Shown: one piece after another, positions 7,082-7,808 of the stretch
Position numbering within the stretch: the stretch's first letter is position 1
Layout of the letters: each line of letters starts with the position of its first letter
Source: Thermoplasmata archaeon
GTDB taxonomy: Archaea; Thermoplasmatota; Thermoplasmata; Thermoplasmatales; Thermoplasmataceae
Direction: 5' to 3'
Assembly (NCBI GenBank): GCA_021811505.1
Contig: JAJZOM010000219.1
Span: 1 to 7,808 of the forward strand
Length of the DNA stretch: 7,808 nucleotides
Notes under the pieces: generated by a model
Databases searched by the model: none
What the model was told of the DNA's origin: nothing
Seen by the model: only the letters and a program-made list of their open reading frames with translations
Program-made: the position numbers and the translations under genes

Positions 7082-7512
7082 TTGAAGTCAAGGAGCCTAA
7101 GAAAGAAATTCCGTTAATAGGAACAATCAAGGTTATTTTCTCAATAGGAAAGCACATCTTCCAGAAGCCTGTCACTGTCCAGTATCCGGAAGAAAGGCCG
7201 GCACTCCCGGATAGATTCCGATTCAGGATCTTCCTGAGCCTTGACGATTGTGTCGGCTGCACGCTGTGCGAACAGGTGTGTCCTAACAAGTCAATAGCAA
7301 TGCAGAAAGTTGAACGGGATAACCCAAGGAATAAGAGGAAGATATACCCGGACGTAAATTTTGGAACCTGCACAGTATGCAGGAATTGCGAGGAGATCTG
7401 CCCGACGGATGCAATCTATCTTACCCATGTATTCGAAACTTCCAGAACAAGGAACAGCTTTACTTATTCTCCGGAAGAGCTCTCCATGCCAGAGGAAGAG
7501 GTAATCAAATGA
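7078..7512 (+). CDS. nuoI: Complex I subunit I (TYKY type, two [4Fe-4S] clusters)
   Basis: This 144-residue ferredoxin-like subunit carries clusters N6a and N6b, which pass electrons toward NuoB. Both motifs are complete: CVGCTLCEQVCP (Cys58, 61, 64, 68) and CTVCRNCEEICP (Cys98, 101, 104, 108). The segment RFRFRIFLSLDDCVGC and the following basic linker are normal for NuoI, and an amphipathic N-terminus near IGTIKVIFSIGKHIF probably lies on NuoH. The chosen ATG at 7078 overlaps the nuoH stop (ATGA). The same frame stays open to 7006, but that extension lies inside nuoH coding sequence and does not resemble NuoI. Since NuoE, F and G are missing, NuoI and its clusters are the likely point where electrons enter, from a donor not encoded here. 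Confidence 0.95.
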   Translation: MIEVKEPKKEIPLIGTIKVIFSIGKHIFQKPVTVQYPEERPALPDRFRFRIFLSLDDCVGCTLCEQVCPNKSIAMQKVERDNPRNKRKIYPDVNFGTCTVCRNCEEICPTDAIYLTHVFETSRTRNSFTYSPEELSMPEEEVIK

Positions 7513-7757
7513 TATTCACCGCAATCTTTGTAGTTTTCGCGGCAATACTTATCCCGTTGGCTTTGAAAACGGTATTGGAAAAGAATCTCACGCATTCCGC
7601 GGTCTTCCTCATGATTTTTCTGTTTGCACTGTCAGGACTTTTTATCTTTCTTGGCGCTTCACTTGTGGGTGCTATCGAGTTACTCGTCTTTATAGGGGCC
7701 GTTGTGACATTGCTCGTATTCACACTTATGCTTACTGGAGGCAGAGAACTTGAATAA
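7509..7757 (+). CDS. nuoJ: Complex I subunit J, N-terminal half (split NuoJ)
   Basis: This 82-residue membrane protein consists of three helices at about 1-20, 29-51 and 53-76. The third contains GAIELLVFIGAVVTLLVFTLM, the NuoJ/ND6 signature with the helix that becomes irregular (pi-bulge) in solved complex I structures. Ordinary NuoJ has five helices in about 165-200 residues, so this protein covers only the first three. The ATG at 7509 is preceded by GAGGT at 7498-7502 and overlaps the nuoI stop as ATGA. The frame is open upstream to 7377, but that part encodes nuoI in another frame and is discarded. It ends in GGRELE and TAA, with a second ORF starting inside its last codons, so the missing helices are probably encoded there. 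Confidence 0.9.
   Translation: MIFTAIFVVFAAILIPLALKTVLEKNLTHSAVFLMIFLFALSGLFIFLGASLVGAIELLVFIGAVVTLLVFTLMLTGGRELE
7737..7741 (+). promoter_or_regulatory. Shine-Dalgarno for the ORF following nuoJ
   Basis: GGAGG lies within the final codons of nuoJ and eight bases before a TTG at 7750. It is the main evidence that a separate gene begins there and that the unusual TTG is its start. Confidence 0.6.
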
Positions 7758-7808
7758 GAAACTGGCCTCAATTTCTGCAACTCTGTTCTTTATAGTATTC
7801 GCCATAGA
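7750..7808 (+). CDS. Probable second NuoJ segment (partial, runs off the window)
   Basis: A reading frame opens at TTG 7750, overlapping the end of nuoJ by eight bases, and is still open at the window end. The visible 19 residues begin with a Lys pair and run into a hydrophobic stretch (SISATLFFIVFAI), which looks like a membrane helix. Its place directly after a three-helix NuoJ suggests it encodes the C-terminal helices of NuoJ, as in archaeal complex I operons where J is carried on two genes. The visible sequence is too short to prove this; another small membrane subunit such as a NuoK-type protein is possible, though NuoK usually starts differently. GGAGG at 7737-7741 supports translation from the TTG. 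Confidence 0.6.
   Translation, partial: MNKKLASISATLFFIVFAI

Noticed and set aside
7377..7508. 44-residue upstream extension of nuoJ
   Set aside because: This is an out-of-frame reading of the second Fe-S motif region of nuoI; the ATG at 7509 has a Shine-Dalgarno and gives a proper NuoJ start.

Overview
The window reads as a chromosomal segment of an archaeon, most likely of the Thermoplasmata (Thermoplasma-like). The main support is the GatD/GatE pair, a tRNA-dependent amidotransferase known only from archaea. An 11-subunit-type complex I cluster without NADH-module genes, moderate G+C, heavy AGG/AGA arginine use, TATA-like boxes immediately upstream of starts (leaderless style) and a T-run terminator fit the same picture. 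The class-level placement is inference from gene order and sequence style, not from a search.

Layout, all genes on the + strand. Positions 1-99 hold the last 32 codons of an acyl-CoA dehydrogenase. Positions 100-402 have no convincing gene; a weak ORF-like stretch may be a decayed remnant, and the end of the region carries a TATA-like promoter. Positions 403-3461 encode gatD and gatE, overlapping by one base. They form the heterodimer that converts mis-charged Glu-tRNA(Gln) to Gln-tRNA(Gln). A short spacer (3462-3548) holds T-rich terminator runs followed by a new TATA-like promoter.

Positions 3549 to the window end are the first part of a complex I (NADH:quinone oxidoreductase/Fpo-type) operon in the order nuoA-B-C-D-H-I-J-(J2). 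Every junction from nuoA onward overlaps by 1-8 bases. NuoB, C, D and I form the peripheral Q-module arm that passes electrons through Fe-S clusters to the quinone site. NuoA, H and J are membrane subunits linking that site to the proton-pumping arm, whose subunits (K, L, M, N) would be expected downstream. NuoE, F and G, which would normally lie between D and H, are absent: D and H overlap by four bases. The enzyme is therefore of the truncated kind whose electron donor is not NADH by the usual route. NuoJ ends after three membrane helices and a second ORF starts inside its end with a strong ribosome-binding site and a TTG codon, so the J subunit appears to be split in two.

This is mostly an ordinary housekeeping/energy locus. 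I found no mobile element, CRISPR array, RNA gene or defence-like system in it.
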